From Sphingomonadales bacterium (GTDB lineage Bacteria > Bacteroidota > Bacteroidia > UBA7662), in NCBI GenBank assembly GCA_016872215.1, contig VHAX01000004.1, positions 56,440 to 120,439 of the forward strand: a stretch of DNA of 64,000 bases, in the 5' to 3' direction. This document shows positions 20,961 through 29,961 of this stretch, piece by piece. The notes beneath the pieces were generated by a model that saw nothing but the letters and a program-made list of their open reading frames with translations, did not search any database and was not told where the DNA came from. Numbering within the stretch: the first letter of the stretch is position 1; each line of letters starts with the position of its first letter. The translations under genes and the position numbers were made by a program.

Positions 20961-22235
20961 ATGGGTGACAATGAGGATGGCATTCGCTTGAATGGCCGCT
21001 ACTATCTCTCGGCGGCTTTTGGAAGGTCAGAAGCAATGGGACAAGACTCCGACTACCGTCATTTGCTCCAGGCGGAGGGCATTCCCGATTCGGTGGTTGA
21101 TTTTCTCCGCCAGTGGTGGTCGCCCTGCACCTATATAATAGTGCACACTTCGGGTAGTACGGGTAGTCCACGTCCGATCCGTCTGTCGCGCGCGCGGATG
21201 CGGGCCTCTGCCCAATTAACCGATAGATTTTTCAATTTTCGTGAGGGCATGCCCGCGCTTTTGTCGCTCGACGTGAGTCACATCGCTGGTAAAATGATGT
21301 TGGTAAGAGCTCTGGTGAGTCGACTCGACCTTTGGGTGACGCCTCCCACCTCCCGCCCCGATCTCGTTTACCCGCAACAGAACTTTGAGTTTTGTCCGTT
21401 GGTACCCACCCAACTCTGGCGAATGCTGGAAGCAGACGGAGATTTAGGTCGACTTGGAACGTTCTTGTTGGGTGCTGCGCCGGTTGCGGCCGACCGCCTT
21501 CCTTTCCTGCACAGCCTGAAGCAGGAGGTCTATCAGGGTTTTGGGATGACGGAAACTTGCAGCCACATTGCGTTGCGGCGGCTCCAACCACAGGGCGACG
21601 GGATTTACCGTAGCTTGCCGGGCGTACAGTGGCGGGTAGATCACGGGGGGTGTCTACTGTTGCGTGCGGCAGCAACGGGTCATCGCTGGTTGCGCACCCA
21701 GGATCGGGTTCAACCGGAGGGAGATGGCTTTCGATGGCTCGGCCGTGCCGATTGGGTGATTAATGTGGGGGGCATAAAGGTGCATCCGGAGGTAGTGGAA
21801 GGGAGATTGAATGCGCTCCGACTTAAACTCCATAAACTGAATGACTTGCTGAATGGTGAATTTGTGGTATTGGGCTGGTCTGATCCCTATAAAGGCAGTG
21901 TGCCGATTTGTGTAGTGGAGGATTATACTTCAAATCCTATCCAGAAATTTCTATCCAATGGAATAAATGAACAAATTGATTTGCCATTTTCCCCTTCCAA
22001 CCCGCCAAAAGATGTTCAAAGTTGCCCCGAATTGCCGCCCCCCTCTGTGACCAACCCGATCAACGAACAGCAAGCCCCCTTCCCCGGAGTAGTCGACCCC
22101 CGCTATTCCCCCGATTGGCTGAAGCCGTACCTAAAACCGGAGGAAATTCCCCGGATCCTGCTGCGCATCCACCGATTCCCGAGATCCCCACTCGGCAAAA
22201 TCCTCCGGCACGCCCTCGCGCAGAAGGGCATCTGA
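20961..22235 (+). CDS. menE: o-Succinylbenzoate--CoA ligase-like AMP-binding enzyme
   Basis: ANL-superfamily ligase, assigned to MenE by fold and by its place after menC. 424 aa, compact (E. coli MenE is about 450). Visible: P-loop IIVHTSGSTGSPRPIRLS, the YQGFGMTETC A5 motif, the hinge GRADWVINVGGIKVHPEV, and the C-terminal lysine motif FPRSPLGKILR. An unusual stretch of about 65 residues rich in Pro, Asn and Ser (NEQIDLPFSPSNPPKDVQS..) interrupts the C-terminal domain between two conserved segments. All motifs flanking it are intact, so the enzyme is probably active. Confidence 0.88.
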   Translation: MGDNEDGIRLNGRYYLSAAFGRSEAMGQDSDYRHLLQAEGIPDSVVDFLRQWWSPCTYIIVHTSGSTGSPRPIRLSRARMRASAQLTDRFFNFREGMPALLSLDVSHIAGKMMLVRALVSRLDLWVTPPTSRPDLVYPQQNFEFCPLVPTQLWRMLEADGDLGRLGTFLLGAAPVAADRLPFLHSLKQEVYQGFGMTETCSHIALRRLQPQGDGIYRSLPGVQWRVDHGGCLLLRAAATGHRWLRTQDRVQPEGDGFRWLGRADWVINVGGIKVHPEVVEGRLNALRLKLHKLNDLLNGEFVVLGWSDPYKGSVPICVVEDYTSNPIQKFLSNGINEQIDLPFSPSNPPKDVQSCPELPPPSVTNPINEQQAPFPGVVDPRYSPDWLKPYLKPEEIPRILLRIHRFPRSPLGKILRHALAQKGI

Positions 22236-22298
22236 TTTATGATACTTTTTGTGGATAAATAATCGAGGTTCCCATATGGCTTCGGAGGGCCGACCTGC

Positions 22299-22306
22299 TA
22301 TTTTTG
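22299..22306 (+). promoter_or_regulatory. -7 promoter box (TATTTTTG) of dnaE
   Basis: Exact TAnnTTTG at 22299-22306. It overlaps the TTG that the ORF track uses as the dnaE start, so that start would not be transcribed; the GTG at 22325 lies 18 nt after the box. Confidence 0.5.
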
Positions 22307-22324
22307 GCATCCAATTGTGCGGCA

Positions 22325-25300
22325 GTGTACCTGATTTTTGACACCGAAACGACCGGCCTCCCCCGGCGGCACGAGGCACCTGCCTCGGACACCGACAACT
22401 GGCCCCGCATGGTGCAACTGGCATGGCAACTGCACGACGAGCGTGGTGTTCTGCTGGAAGTGTTCAATGTTCTGGTACGCCCGGAGGGGTTCACCATACC
22501 CTACAATGCGGAGCAGGTGCACCGGGTTTCGACACAGCGGGCGCTGGATGAGGGGATGCCACTCGATTTTGTATTGGAGCGTTTCGCCACAGCGGTCGAC
22601 CGCTGCCGATTCATTGCTGGTCACAACCTCATGTTCGATATACGTGTGGTTGAAGCCGAGTGCATCCGCCTCGGAAAATCCTGTAGTTTATCAACAAAAC
22701 CACTGCTCGATACGAAGGAATGGTCGACCCAGTTCTGCGCCCTGCCGGGGGGCAAGGGTGGGCGCTTCAAATGGCCGAGCCTCACCGAATTGCACAAAAA
22801 GTTGTTTGGGACCAGTTTCGAAGAGGCACACAACGCTTCGGTGGATGTGGAAGCGACGGCGCGCTGCTTTTTGGAACTTATCCGCCTGGGGGTCATCCCC
22901 CATTCCGATGCGGGCCTCGATGAAGCGGGAATGCAGCATTTTTCTGCGGCTCAGCCGCGGGCTGTGGAGGCAATCGGCTTGCAGACCCCTGTGTATCGGC
23001 CCGACTCTGAGGAAGTGGATCATACCGCAGCCTACAAAATCGAGGCCCCCGATGACTTGGCATCATCTCAAGAGGAAACGGCTGATGGGCCTCGCGATTC
23101 ATTGGCATTCATGTGGAATCAAGCGGACTCTGATGGTGAAGCGATTGCAGCGGGGAATCAGGCAGAATCGGATGGTGAAGCTGTAGCCGCGGGGGATCAG
23201 GCAGAATCGGGTGGAGAAGTGATTGCAGAGGGGAATCAAGCGTACTCTGATGGTGAAGCGGTAGCCGTGGGGGATCAGGCAGAATCGGGTGGAGAAGCGA
23301 TTGCAGAGGGGAATCAAGCGTACTCTGATGGTGAAGCGGTAGCCGTGGGGGATCAAGCGGTTTCAGAACATGAACCAGCGGCGGAGGATGGTAAAACAGT
23401 TGCTTTCGTGCACCTGCATTGCCATAGTCACTATTCTCTTTTGCCCGGCACCAGTACGGTCGATGATCTGGCCCGATTCGCCGCTGAGCAGGGGAGTCCG
23501 GCCATTGCACTCACTGACCACGGAAATATGTATGGCGCCTTCGCATTTTCTGAAGCCTGTAGGAAGGCAGGGGTGAAGGCCATTCTGGGTATGGAAGCCT
23601 ATCTATGCCGTGACCATGCCGACCACCGCACACGCGACAATGGTTTTCACCTGGCGCTGTTGGCCCGCAACGAGGAAGGCTACAACAACCTCATCTTCTT
23701 GTCATCGGAGGCCTTTCTCGACGGATTCTACTATGTACCGCGCATCGACAGGCCGTTGCTCCTGCAACACAAAAGCGGTTTGATCGCACTTTCCGGAGGC
23801 ACCAACGGCGAAATTGCATCCACTCTGCTGAATGTGGGCGAGCAACAGGCCGAGGAGGCCTTCCGCTGGTGGCACGAACATTTTGGCGATGACTTTTATG
23901 TGTCACTTCAGCGCCACGGACTGCCTGAAGAAGAATACGCCGAGCCCTTTCTCCTGAAATGGGCAGCAAAATATGGAGTGCGGGTGTTGGCCACCAACAA
24001 CAGCTACTACAACTGCCGGGAGGATGCCGACATTCACGATACCCTCTGGTGCATCAATGAAAAGGAACTAAAACAAACTCCGGTAGGCCGCGGACGTGGT
24101 TTCCGGCCCGGATTTTCGGCCGACACCTATTACCTGAGAAGTGAGGCAGAGATGTCGGAGCTATTTTCCGACCTGCCCGCCGCCTGCAAGGAAACCTATG
24201 CCTTGTCGGAGCGCTGCGAAAACTACACCCTGCGGCGCGATGTACTGCTCCCGATCTTTGATCTGCCCGATGGATTCGCCGACCAGGACGACTACCTCCG
24301 GTACCTCACCTACGAAGGCGCCCGTAAACTATATCCCGAGATCAGCGCTGAATTAAAGGAGCGCATCGATTTCGAACTCGAAACCATCCGAAAAACAGGA
24401 TATCCCGGCTATTTTTTGATTGTGCAAGACTTCACCGCCCGAGCCCGCGAAATGGGTGTGCGGGTGGGACCCGGACGTGGATCAGTGGCCGGGTCAGTGG
24501 TGGCCTATTGCACGGGCATCACGCAGATCGATCCACTCGCCTACGATCTGCTCTTTGAGCGATTTTTAAACCCCGACCGGGTGAGCCTGCCCGATATCGA
24601 CATCGACTTCGACGATCGGGGGCGAGCACGGGTCATGCAGTATGTGGTCGATAAATACGGCCAAAAGCAGGTGGCGCAGATCATCACCTACGGCACTATG
24701 GCCGCTAAATCGGCCATCCGCGATGCCTCCCGGGTGCTCGAGTTGCCCCTTCCCGATGCCGACCGACTGGCCAAGTTGTTCCCCGACGAATTGTCGCGCC
24801 ATGATGCCTTCAAAAAAGCGCCTCTCGAAACCCTCATCTTCAATCCAGATCTTTTGAAGAAGCATAGGGGTGACTTCCCTGCCGATCGATTGGCGATGGC
24901 CGAAACACTGCAGGAGGCCGCCAGGGGTGACAACCTAACCGCGCAGGTGTTGCACCAGGCAGCGCGACTAGAAGGTTCCGTTCGCTCGACCGGCACACAT
25001 GCATGCGGTGTCATCATTTCTCCAAAGGAACTCACGGCACTGGTGCCCGTGAAATCGACTGATGATGCCGGAATCCGTCTGGTTATTCAGTATGATAATG
25101 ACGTGGCCGAATCAGCGGGCTTGCTGAAAATGGACTTTCTTGGATTGAGCACCCTCACCATCCTCAACGATGCGCTCGATCTCATCCAACAGAAGCGCGG
25201 AACGCTCATCGAAATCGAGCGTATCCCACTCGACGATCCTGCGACCTACGAGTTGTTTCAGCGGGGCGATACGGTGGGTATATTCCAGTATGAAAGTGTG

Positions 25301-26941
25301 GGGATGCAACGCTACCTGCGAGAATTGAAGCCCGATCGCTTCGACGATCTGATCGCGATGAATGCGCTTTTTCGTCCCGGTCCTCTTCAGTACATCCCCA
25401 ACTACATCAAAAGAAAGCATGGGCAGGAGGCCATTACCTACGACTTGCCTGGTATGGAACCCTACCTCAACAATACCTACGGGATCACGGTCTACCAGGA
25501 GCAGGTGATGCTATTGTCGCAGGAACTTGCCGGTTTCACCAAAGGGCAGGCCGACGAGCTGCGCAAAGCCATGGGAAAGAAGATCAGAGAGAAGCTCGAC
25601 AAACTCAAGCCTATGTTTCTCGAGGGATGCACGGCACGGAGTCACCCCACCGAAAAGGCCAATAAAATTTGGGCTGACTGGGAGAAGTTTGCCGAGTATG
25701 CCTTCAATAAGTCGCACTCCACCTGCTACGCGCTTATCGGATACCAAACGGCCTGGCTCAAAACCCACTACGCGGCCGAGTATATGGCCGCGGTCTTGAG
25801 CAACAACCTCAATGACATCGGGAAGGTCGCCTTCTTTATGGAGGAGTGTCGGCGGATGGGTCTGGAGGTACTGGGGCCGGATGTGAATGAATCGGCCTAC
25901 AGGTTTACGGTCAACGAGGGTGGTCAAATTCGCTTTGGCCTCGGAGGAGTGAAGAATGTTGGCGAGGCAGCGGTCGACGCCCTGGTGGACGAGCGGCGCA
26001 AAAACGGAATGTTCACGTCACTTTTCGACCTATGCAAGCGTATGGATGGGCGGGCGTTGAATCGCAAGTTTCTGGAATCGCTGGCTCTGGCCGGTGCATT
26101 CGATCGTTTTTCAGGGGTAAACGGCAACCGCCGGATTTTTTTTGAGGATGAAATGGAGACGGAGGGACTGCTGGAGCGGGCGGTGAAATTCGGACAGAAA
26201 TTTCAGCAAAGCCGTTCGCATATGCAGGGCTCATTGTTTGGGGATGAGGTGATGAACGACATACAGGAACCCCCAATGGGTAGTGTGACCCCTTGGGCAG
26301 TCCTTGAGCAGTTGCAGCGCGAGAAGGAAGTTGTAGGGATTTTTCTGACCGCTCATCCCCTCGATGCCTTCACCTTAGAGTTGTCTCATTTTTGTAATGT
26401 TACTCTCAAAGATCTTGAGGAGAAGCCCGAGCGTGAGCTGGCCTTTGCCATGCTCCTGACACAGGTGCAATATTTCACCGACAGCCGCAACCAGAGCGAC
26501 AGCATTGCCTTCACGGGCGAGGACTACCAGTCGGTGCGCAAATTCCGGATCCGCGGAGAGCAGGCCTTGAAGTACCGGCACATGATCCTGGTGGGACAAA
26601 GCCTGCTTTGTCGCGGTCGATTCGAGGCGTTTGAGGGGCGCGACGGCGGGAAAGTCAGCTTTTTCAGATTCCACAGCATTGAATTGTTGTCGGATGTCCG
26701 GGGTAAGCGATTCCGCGAGCTGATGCTGAATATAGAAGCGTCGCAGGTGACCGATGAGTTGACCGAAGGATTGTACACCCTGCTGAATACCCATCCGGGA
26801 CCGGTCACCCTCCGGGTTCGCCTTTCTGATCCCGGTGAGCACATTCAAGTAGAATTGAATTCACGTAATGGAGGTGTGGAGCCCGGAAACACCTTGCTGG
26901 ATGGACTAAAAGATCTGGGGGTCAACTTCGAACTCCGGTAG
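22325..26941 (+). CDS. dnaE: DNA polymerase III alpha subunit with fused 3'-5' exonuclease domain
   Basis: Replicative polymerase. 1538 aa from GTG 22325 (MYLIFDTETTGLP); the TTG at 22304 sits inside a promoter box. Residues about 1-190 form a DnaQ-like proofreading exonuclease (DTETTG, HNLMFDIRVVEAE), as in other Bacteroidota DnaE. A linker of about 165 residues follows and includes a 13-residue tandem repeat (265-355). Then come the PHP domain (from about 361, HLHCHSHYSLLPG, ALTDHGNMYG), palm with catalytic Asp cluster PDIDIDFDDRGR (about 757), thumb/fingers, a helix-hairpin-helix region, and an OB-type C-terminus. Transcribed alone, with a terminator-like hairpin after the stop. Confidence 0.94.
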   Translation: MYLIFDTETTGLPRRHEAPASDTDNWPRMVQLAWQLHDERGVLLEVFNVLVRPEGFTIPYNAEQVHRVSTQRALDEGMPLDFVLERFATAVDRCRFIAGHNLMFDIRVVEAECIRLGKSCSLSTKPLLDTKEWSTQFCALPGGKGGRFKWPSLTELHKKLFGTSFEEAHNASVDVEATARCFLELIRLGVIPHSDAGLDEAGMQHFSAAQPRAVEAIGLQTPVYRPDSEEVDHTAAYKIEAPDDLASSQEETADGPRDSLAFMWNQADSDGEAIAAGNQAESDGEAVAAGDQAESGGEVIAEGNQAYSDGEAVAVGDQAESGGEAIAEGNQAYSDGEAVAVGDQAVSEHEPAAEDGKTVAFVHLHCHSHYSLLPGTSTVDDLARFAAEQGSPAIALTDHGNMYGAFAFSEACRKAGVKAILGMEAYLCRDHADHRTRDNGFHLALLARNEEGYNNLIFLSSEAFLDGFYYVPRIDRPLLLQHKSGLIALSGGTNGEIASTLLNVGEQQAEEAFRWWHEHFGDDFYVSLQRHGLPEEEYAEPFLLKWAAKYGVRVLATNNSYYNCREDADIHDTLWCINEKELKQTPVGRGRGFRPGFSADTYYLRSEAEMSELFSDLPAACKETYALSERCENYTLRRDVLLPIFDLPDGFADQDDYLRYLTYEGARKLYPEISAELKERIDFELETIRKTGYPGYFLIVQDFTARAREMGVRVGPGRGSVAGSVVAYCTGITQIDPLAYDLLFERFLNPDRVSLPDIDIDFDDRGRARVMQYVVDKYGQKQVAQIITYGTMAAKSAIRDASRVLELPLPDADRLAKLFPDELSRHDAFKKAPLETLIFNPDLLKKHRGDFPADRLAMAETLQEAARGDNLTAQVLHQAARLEGSVRSTGTHACGVIISPKELTALVPVKSTDDAGIRLVIQYDNDVAESAGLLKMDFLGLSTLTILNDALDLIQQKRGTLIEIERIPLDDPATYELFQRGDTVGIFQYESVGMQRYLRELKPDRFDDLIAMNALFRPGPLQYIPNYIKRKHGQEAITYDLPGMEPYLNNTYGITVYQEQVMLLSQELAGFTKGQADELRKAMGKKIREKLDKLKPMFLEGCTARSHPTEKANKIWADWEKFAEYAFNKSHSTCYALIGYQTAWLKTHYAAEYMAAVLSNNLNDIGKVAFFMEECRRMGLEVLGPDVNESAYRFTVNEGGQIRFGLGGVKNVGEAAVDALVDERRKNGMFTSLFDLCKRMDGRALNRKFLESLALAGAFDRFSGVNGNRRIFFEDEMETEGLLERAVKFGQKFQQSRSHMQGSLFGDEVMNDIQEPPMGSVTPWAVLEQLQREKEVVGIFLTAHPLDAFTLELSHFCNVTLKDLEEKPERELAFAMLLTQVQYFTDSRNQSDSIAFTGEDYQSVRKFRIRGEQALKYRHMILVGQSLLCRGRFEAFEGRDGGKVSFFRFHSIELLSDVRGKRFRELMLNIEASQVTDELTEGLYTLLNTHPGPVTLRVRLSDPGEHIQVELNSRNGGVEPGNTLLDGLKDLGVNFELR
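23117..23389 (+). repeat. 39-bp tandem repeat (about 7 copies) in the dnaE linker
   Basis: Seven consecutive 39-bp units, each coding a 13-residue acidic peptide of the form (N/D)QA.S(D/G)GEA.A.G. Copies 3-6 form two nearly identical 78-bp pairs, a sign of recent duplication; the seventh copy is degenerate. It lies between the exonuclease and PHP domains. The minus-strand ORFs of the track here are a by-product of the repeat. Confidence 0.9.
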
Positions 26942-26944
26942 CAC

Positions 26945-26975
26945 AATCGCCGGGCAACGATCTTTGCGATTTTTT
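26945..26975 (+). terminator. Terminator-like hairpin after dnaE
   Basis: AATCGC, a 15-nt loop, then GCGATT running into a six-T tract, 4 bp after the dnaE stop. The stem is short, so a terminator role is plausible but unproven. Confidence 0.4.
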
Positions 26976-26977
26976 AC

Positions 26978-26985
26978 GATTTTTG
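26978..26985 (+). promoter_or_regulatory. Possible -7 box (GATTTTTG) upstream of thioredoxin
   Basis: GATTTTTG, one mismatch to TAnnTTTG, 72 nt before the thioredoxin ATG at 27058. A second near-match (GATCTTTG) lies at 26959. Weak. Confidence 0.3.
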
Positions 26986-27057
26986 TGGTTTGATGTCCGC
27001 CTTCGCACGTTCCGATATCATAAGTATAATAAAAATAACAATATAAAAAAATCAATT

Positions 27058-27378
27058 ATGGCTATTGAAATAACGGATGCTAATTTTGATGACGTCGTCA
27101 CCCGCAGCGATAAGCCCGTGCTTGTCGACTTCTGGGCCGTGTGGTGCGGTCCCTGCCGCATGGTAGGCCCTGTGGTAGAAGAACTGTCAGATGACTTCGC
27201 CGGACGCGCAGTTGTGGGCAAAGTCGATGTTGATGCCAATCCCGGGATCTCGATGCGATTCGGCATCCGCAACATCCCCACTTTGTTGTTTTTCCAGAAT
27301 GGTGAGGTGGTCGACAAGCACGTAGGCGCTGCCCCCAAGCATGTTTTAAGGGAGAAGCTCGAGGCTCGCCTGTCCTAA
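27058..27378 (+). CDS. trxA: Thioredoxin
   Basis: Cytosolic disulfide reductase, 106 aa from ATG 27058 (MAIEITDANFDDVV). The 25 extra N-terminal codons of the ORF track are AT-rich leader sequence and were dropped. The active site WCGPC is at about residue 29, preceded by the buried Asp (VLVDFWAVWCGPC), and the cis-Pro loop NIPTLLFF is present. It is 37 bp upstream of miaE and two genes upstream of a thioredoxin-dependent methionine sulfoxide reductase. Confidence 0.93.
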   Translation: MAIEITDANFDDVVTRSDKPVLVDFWAVWCGPCRMVGPVVEELSDDFAGRAVVGKVDVDANPGISMRFGIRNIPTLLFFQNGEVVDKHVGAAPKHVLREKLEARLS

Positions 27379-27415
27379 TCCCAACGCCGAGATCCATCGG
27401 CACAGATAGAATTGT

Positions 27416-27997
27416 ATGTTGGGATTAAAATTACCCACCGATCCGCGCTGGGTTAATATTGCTGAAAAGAGCATCGGTGAAATTCTCATCGATCATGCGT
27501 TTTGTGAGCAAAAGGCTGCCAGTACCTGCATATCGCTGATCGTGCAATACGCTGACCGCGCGGAACTTGTGCAGGCATTGTCGCCCATTGTGGCCGAGGA
27601 ATGGGGTCACTTTCGCAAAGTGCTGAAGGAAATGGACGTACGTGGCATCAGGCTCGATAAGAAACGGCGCGACGATTATGTGCAGGGCCTGCTGGCCTTT
27701 CAGCGCAAGGGTGGAGGGGAGGATTGTGTATTGCTGGAAAAGCTCCTGACCTGTGCGCTCATCGAGGCTCGTTCCTGCGAACGCTTCCGACAGTTGTCGC
27801 TCGAGTGCAGTGAGCCCGCCCTCCGCAGCTTCTACCATGAATTTATGGTGAGCGAAGCCGGTCACTACCGCCTCTTTATGGACCTTGCCGGGCGGTACTT
27901 CCCTCGCGACGAAGTGCGTAGCCGCTGGCAGGAATACCTCGATTATGAGGCCGAATTGCTGGCCGGTATGGAATACAGGGGAGATCGGGTACACTAA
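27416..27997 (+). CDS. miaE: tRNA-(ms2io6A)-hydroxylase
   Basis: Ferritin-like di-iron monooxygenase that hydroxylates the isopentenyl group of ms2i6A-37 in tRNA. 193 aa. Iron ligands are visible in four helices: DHAFCEQKAA, EEWGHFRKVL, ALIEARSCERF and SEAGHYRLFMD. The C-terminus DYEAELLAGMEYRGDRVH matches the family. It is 37 bp after trxA and 6 bp before the next gene, likely one operon. Confidence 0.92.
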   Translation: MLGLKLPTDPRWVNIAEKSIGEILIDHAFCEQKAASTCISLIVQYADRAELVQALSPIVAEEWGHFRKVLKEMDVRGIRLDKKRRDDYVQGLLAFQRKGGGEDCVLLEKLLTCALIEARSCERFRQLSLECSEPALRSFYHEFMVSEAGHYRLFMDLAGRYFPRDEVRSRWQEYLDYEAELLAGMEYRGDRVH

Positions 27998-28003
27998 AGA
28001 CAA

Positions 28004-28618
28004 ATGGCAGAATCGGCCTTATTCCATACCGCTGATCGACGCGAGCGATACCGCGAACTTTGGCCGCAACTCGACGCCCTCACGCGCCATGAGCCCGATT
28101 TCATCGCTAATCTGGCCAACGCTGCCGCTGCCTTGAGGCAGGCGTTTGGCTTTTTTTGGGTGGGATTCTACCTCGTTAGGGGGAATGAACTTGTGTTGGG
28201 GCCATTTCAGGGTCCTGTGGCTTGTACACGCATCGCCCTGGGATGCGGGGTTTGTGGCACCGTATGGGCCGAAAAGAGGCCAATTTGCGTGGAGGATGTG
28301 GAGCGCTTTCCCGGACACATAGCCTGCAGTAGCGAAAGCCGAAGCGAAGTGGTTGTACCCATTCTTGTAGACGGCGCAGTGGTGGCGATCTTGGATATCG
28401 ACAGCGATCGCCTTTCGGATTTCGACGCGGTTGATGTAGAAGAACTACAACAACTCGCTCTTATGGCGGCCCGCTGGTACGGCATGTCAATTCAGAATCA
28501 GGAGGTTCAACAAAATTTAAGAAATCGGATTGATGTTCACCAGATCAGCAATCCTGTTGAATCCGACCAACGTCCGGTACACAACGACCAGAACCTTAAG
28601 AACCAACCTAATCAATAA
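28004..28618 (+). CDS. msrC: Free methionine-(R)-sulfoxide reductase (GAF fold)
   Basis: Reduces free Met-R-sulfoxide using a GAF fold. 204 aa. The cysteine set of this family is present in CTRIALGCGVCGTVW and GHIACSSESRSE, together with the DIDSDRLSDFDAVD segment. After the domain a polar tail of about 40 residues (NQEVQQNLRNRIDVHQIS..) is rich in Asn and Gln and probably disordered. It follows miaE by 6 bp; thioredoxin three genes upstream would be the natural reductant. Confidence 0.9.
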   Translation: MAESALFHTADRRERYRELWPQLDALTRHEPDFIANLANAAAALRQAFGFFWVGFYLVRGNELVLGPFQGPVACTRIALGCGVCGTVWAEKRPICVEDVERFPGHIACSSESRSEVVVPILVDGAVVAILDIDSDRLSDFDAVDVEELQQLALMAARWYGMSIQNQEVQQNLRNRIDVHQISNPVESDQRPVHNDQNLKNQPNQ

Positions 28619-28624
28619 TATCGA

Positions 28625-29821
28625 ATGCTGACCCAACGGCAATTGTTTTTGCGCCACCTGGCCCAAACCAGCGATGCACCCCTCGGAATCGAAGCGGTTC
28701 GGGCCGAGGGAAGTTGCATTTGGGATGCCTCTGGGAGGCGCTACATCGACCTGATATCGGGCATCGGTGTCAGCAATGTGGGTCATCGCCATCCTGATGT
28801 TTGTCGCGCCATACATGAGCAGGTCGACCGCTACATGCACCTGATGGTGTATGGAGAGTATATTCAATATCCGCAGGTGCAGCTAGCCGCGCGACTAACG
28901 CAACTCCTTCCACCCACTTTGAATCAGGTCTACCTCACCAACAGTGGCACAGAAGCCATAGAGGGAGCCCTCAAGTTGGCAAAGAAGTACACGGGTCGCG
29001 GTGGCACCGTTTCTTTCCTCAATGCCTACCACGGTAGTACCCACGGCGCCCTCAGCATTATGGGTCACGACCGCTACCGACAGCCCTTCGCACCTCTCAT
29101 TCCCGGCAATCGGGTGATCCCCTACAACCACACCGACAGCCTGGCGCAAATCGACACCGACACCGCCGCGGTGGTGGTGGAGAGCATTCAGGGCGAGGCT
29201 GGCTATCGAACGCCCTGCACCCCCTGGTTTCAGACCCTGCGTGCACGCTGTACCGAAGTGGGTGCCCTGCTCATCTGCGACGAAATACAAAGTGGCATGG
29301 GACGCACGGGGGATTGGTTTGGATTCAGGTGGCACGGTGTAGTGCCCGATGTAGTGACGCTGGCCAAGGGTTTGGGGGGCGGACTGCCCATTGGCGCCTT
29401 CATTGCAGACGAGCTTCACATGTCATGCCTGAAAGATGACCCCGCCCTGGGGCACATCACCACTTTTGGCGGCAATCCGGTTTGTGCTGCCTCTGCCTGC
29501 GCCGTGTTGGACGTACTGGTAGCCGAACAACTGCCCGCAAGGGCTGTCCGACTGGAGGAGGAAGTCCGACAGCGACTGAATCACCCGTCGGTACTGAGCA
29601 TCACAGGACGGGGCTTCATGCTGGGGGTTGACCTGGGCAGCAACGCCCGTTGTCGGGCAGTGATCGCCGACTGCCTCAGCAAGGGCGTAATCACCGACTG
29701 GTTCCTATTCAATGAGCAGTCGCTGCGCATCGCGCCACCCCTCAATATACCCGAAGAACTGCTGTTTGAAGCCTGCGACATCATTCGAGGGTGCATTTCA
29801 CATCATGCCGGGGGTGAATAG
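28625..29821 (+). CDS. Class III PLP-dependent aminotransferase
   Basis: 398 aa, related to acetylornithine / 4-aminobutyrate aminotransferases. Motifs: GVSNVGHRHPDV, NSGTEAIEGALKLAKKYTGR, HGSTHGALSIMG, LLICDEIQSGMGRTG (Asp binding the PLP ring) and the PLP lysine in TLAKGLGGGLPIGAF. The substrate cannot be read from the motifs; the neighbours (repair, tRNA and redox genes) give no pathway. It starts 7 bp after msrC, so it is probably the last gene of that operon. Confidence 0.87.
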   Translation: MLTQRQLFLRHLAQTSDAPLGIEAVRAEGSCIWDASGRRYIDLISGIGVSNVGHRHPDVCRAIHEQVDRYMHLMVYGEYIQYPQVQLAARLTQLLPPTLNQVYLTNSGTEAIEGALKLAKKYTGRGGTVSFLNAYHGSTHGALSIMGHDRYRQPFAPLIPGNRVIPYNHTDSLAQIDTDTAAVVVESIQGEAGYRTPCTPWFQTLRARCTEVGALLICDEIQSGMGRTGDWFGFRWHGVVPDVVTLAKGLGGGLPIGAFIADELHMSCLKDDPALGHITTFGGNPVCAASACAVLDVLVAEQLPARAVRLEEEVRQRLNHPSVLSITGRGFMLGVDLGSNARCRAVIADCLSKGVITDWFLFNEQSLRIAPPLNIPEELLFEACDIIRGCISHHAGGE

Positions 29822-29891
29822 GGATTCCCAATTGACATCTTAATATTACCGGTGTGCTGTTCGCTTTCCAAAAGAAAGGGGTACAATATCT

Positions 29892-29899
29892 TATTTTTG
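29892..29899 (+). promoter_or_regulatory. -7 promoter box (TATTTTTG) upstream of the KilA-N gene
   Basis: Exact TAnnTTTG match 62 nt before the ATG at 29962, in the 140-bp spacer after the aminotransferase. A weak CTTTC-CAAAA-GAAAG hairpin precedes it. Confidence 0.4.
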
Positions 29900-29961
29900 C
29901 ATGGGCAACTTGAACTCAAGATGATAGAGTATTAGAGATTCCGAATACGAAAAGCAAAACA

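Noticed and set aside
22304-22324. TTG at 22304 as the dnaE start
   Set aside because: It lies inside the TATTTTTG promoter box; the GTG at 22325 gives the family N-terminus MYLIFDTETTG.
23099-23510. Minus-strand repeat proteins (85 and 133 aa) in the dnaE region
   Set aside because: They are reverse-strand readings of the 39-bp dnaE repeat; periodic DNA gives periodic ORFs on both strands.
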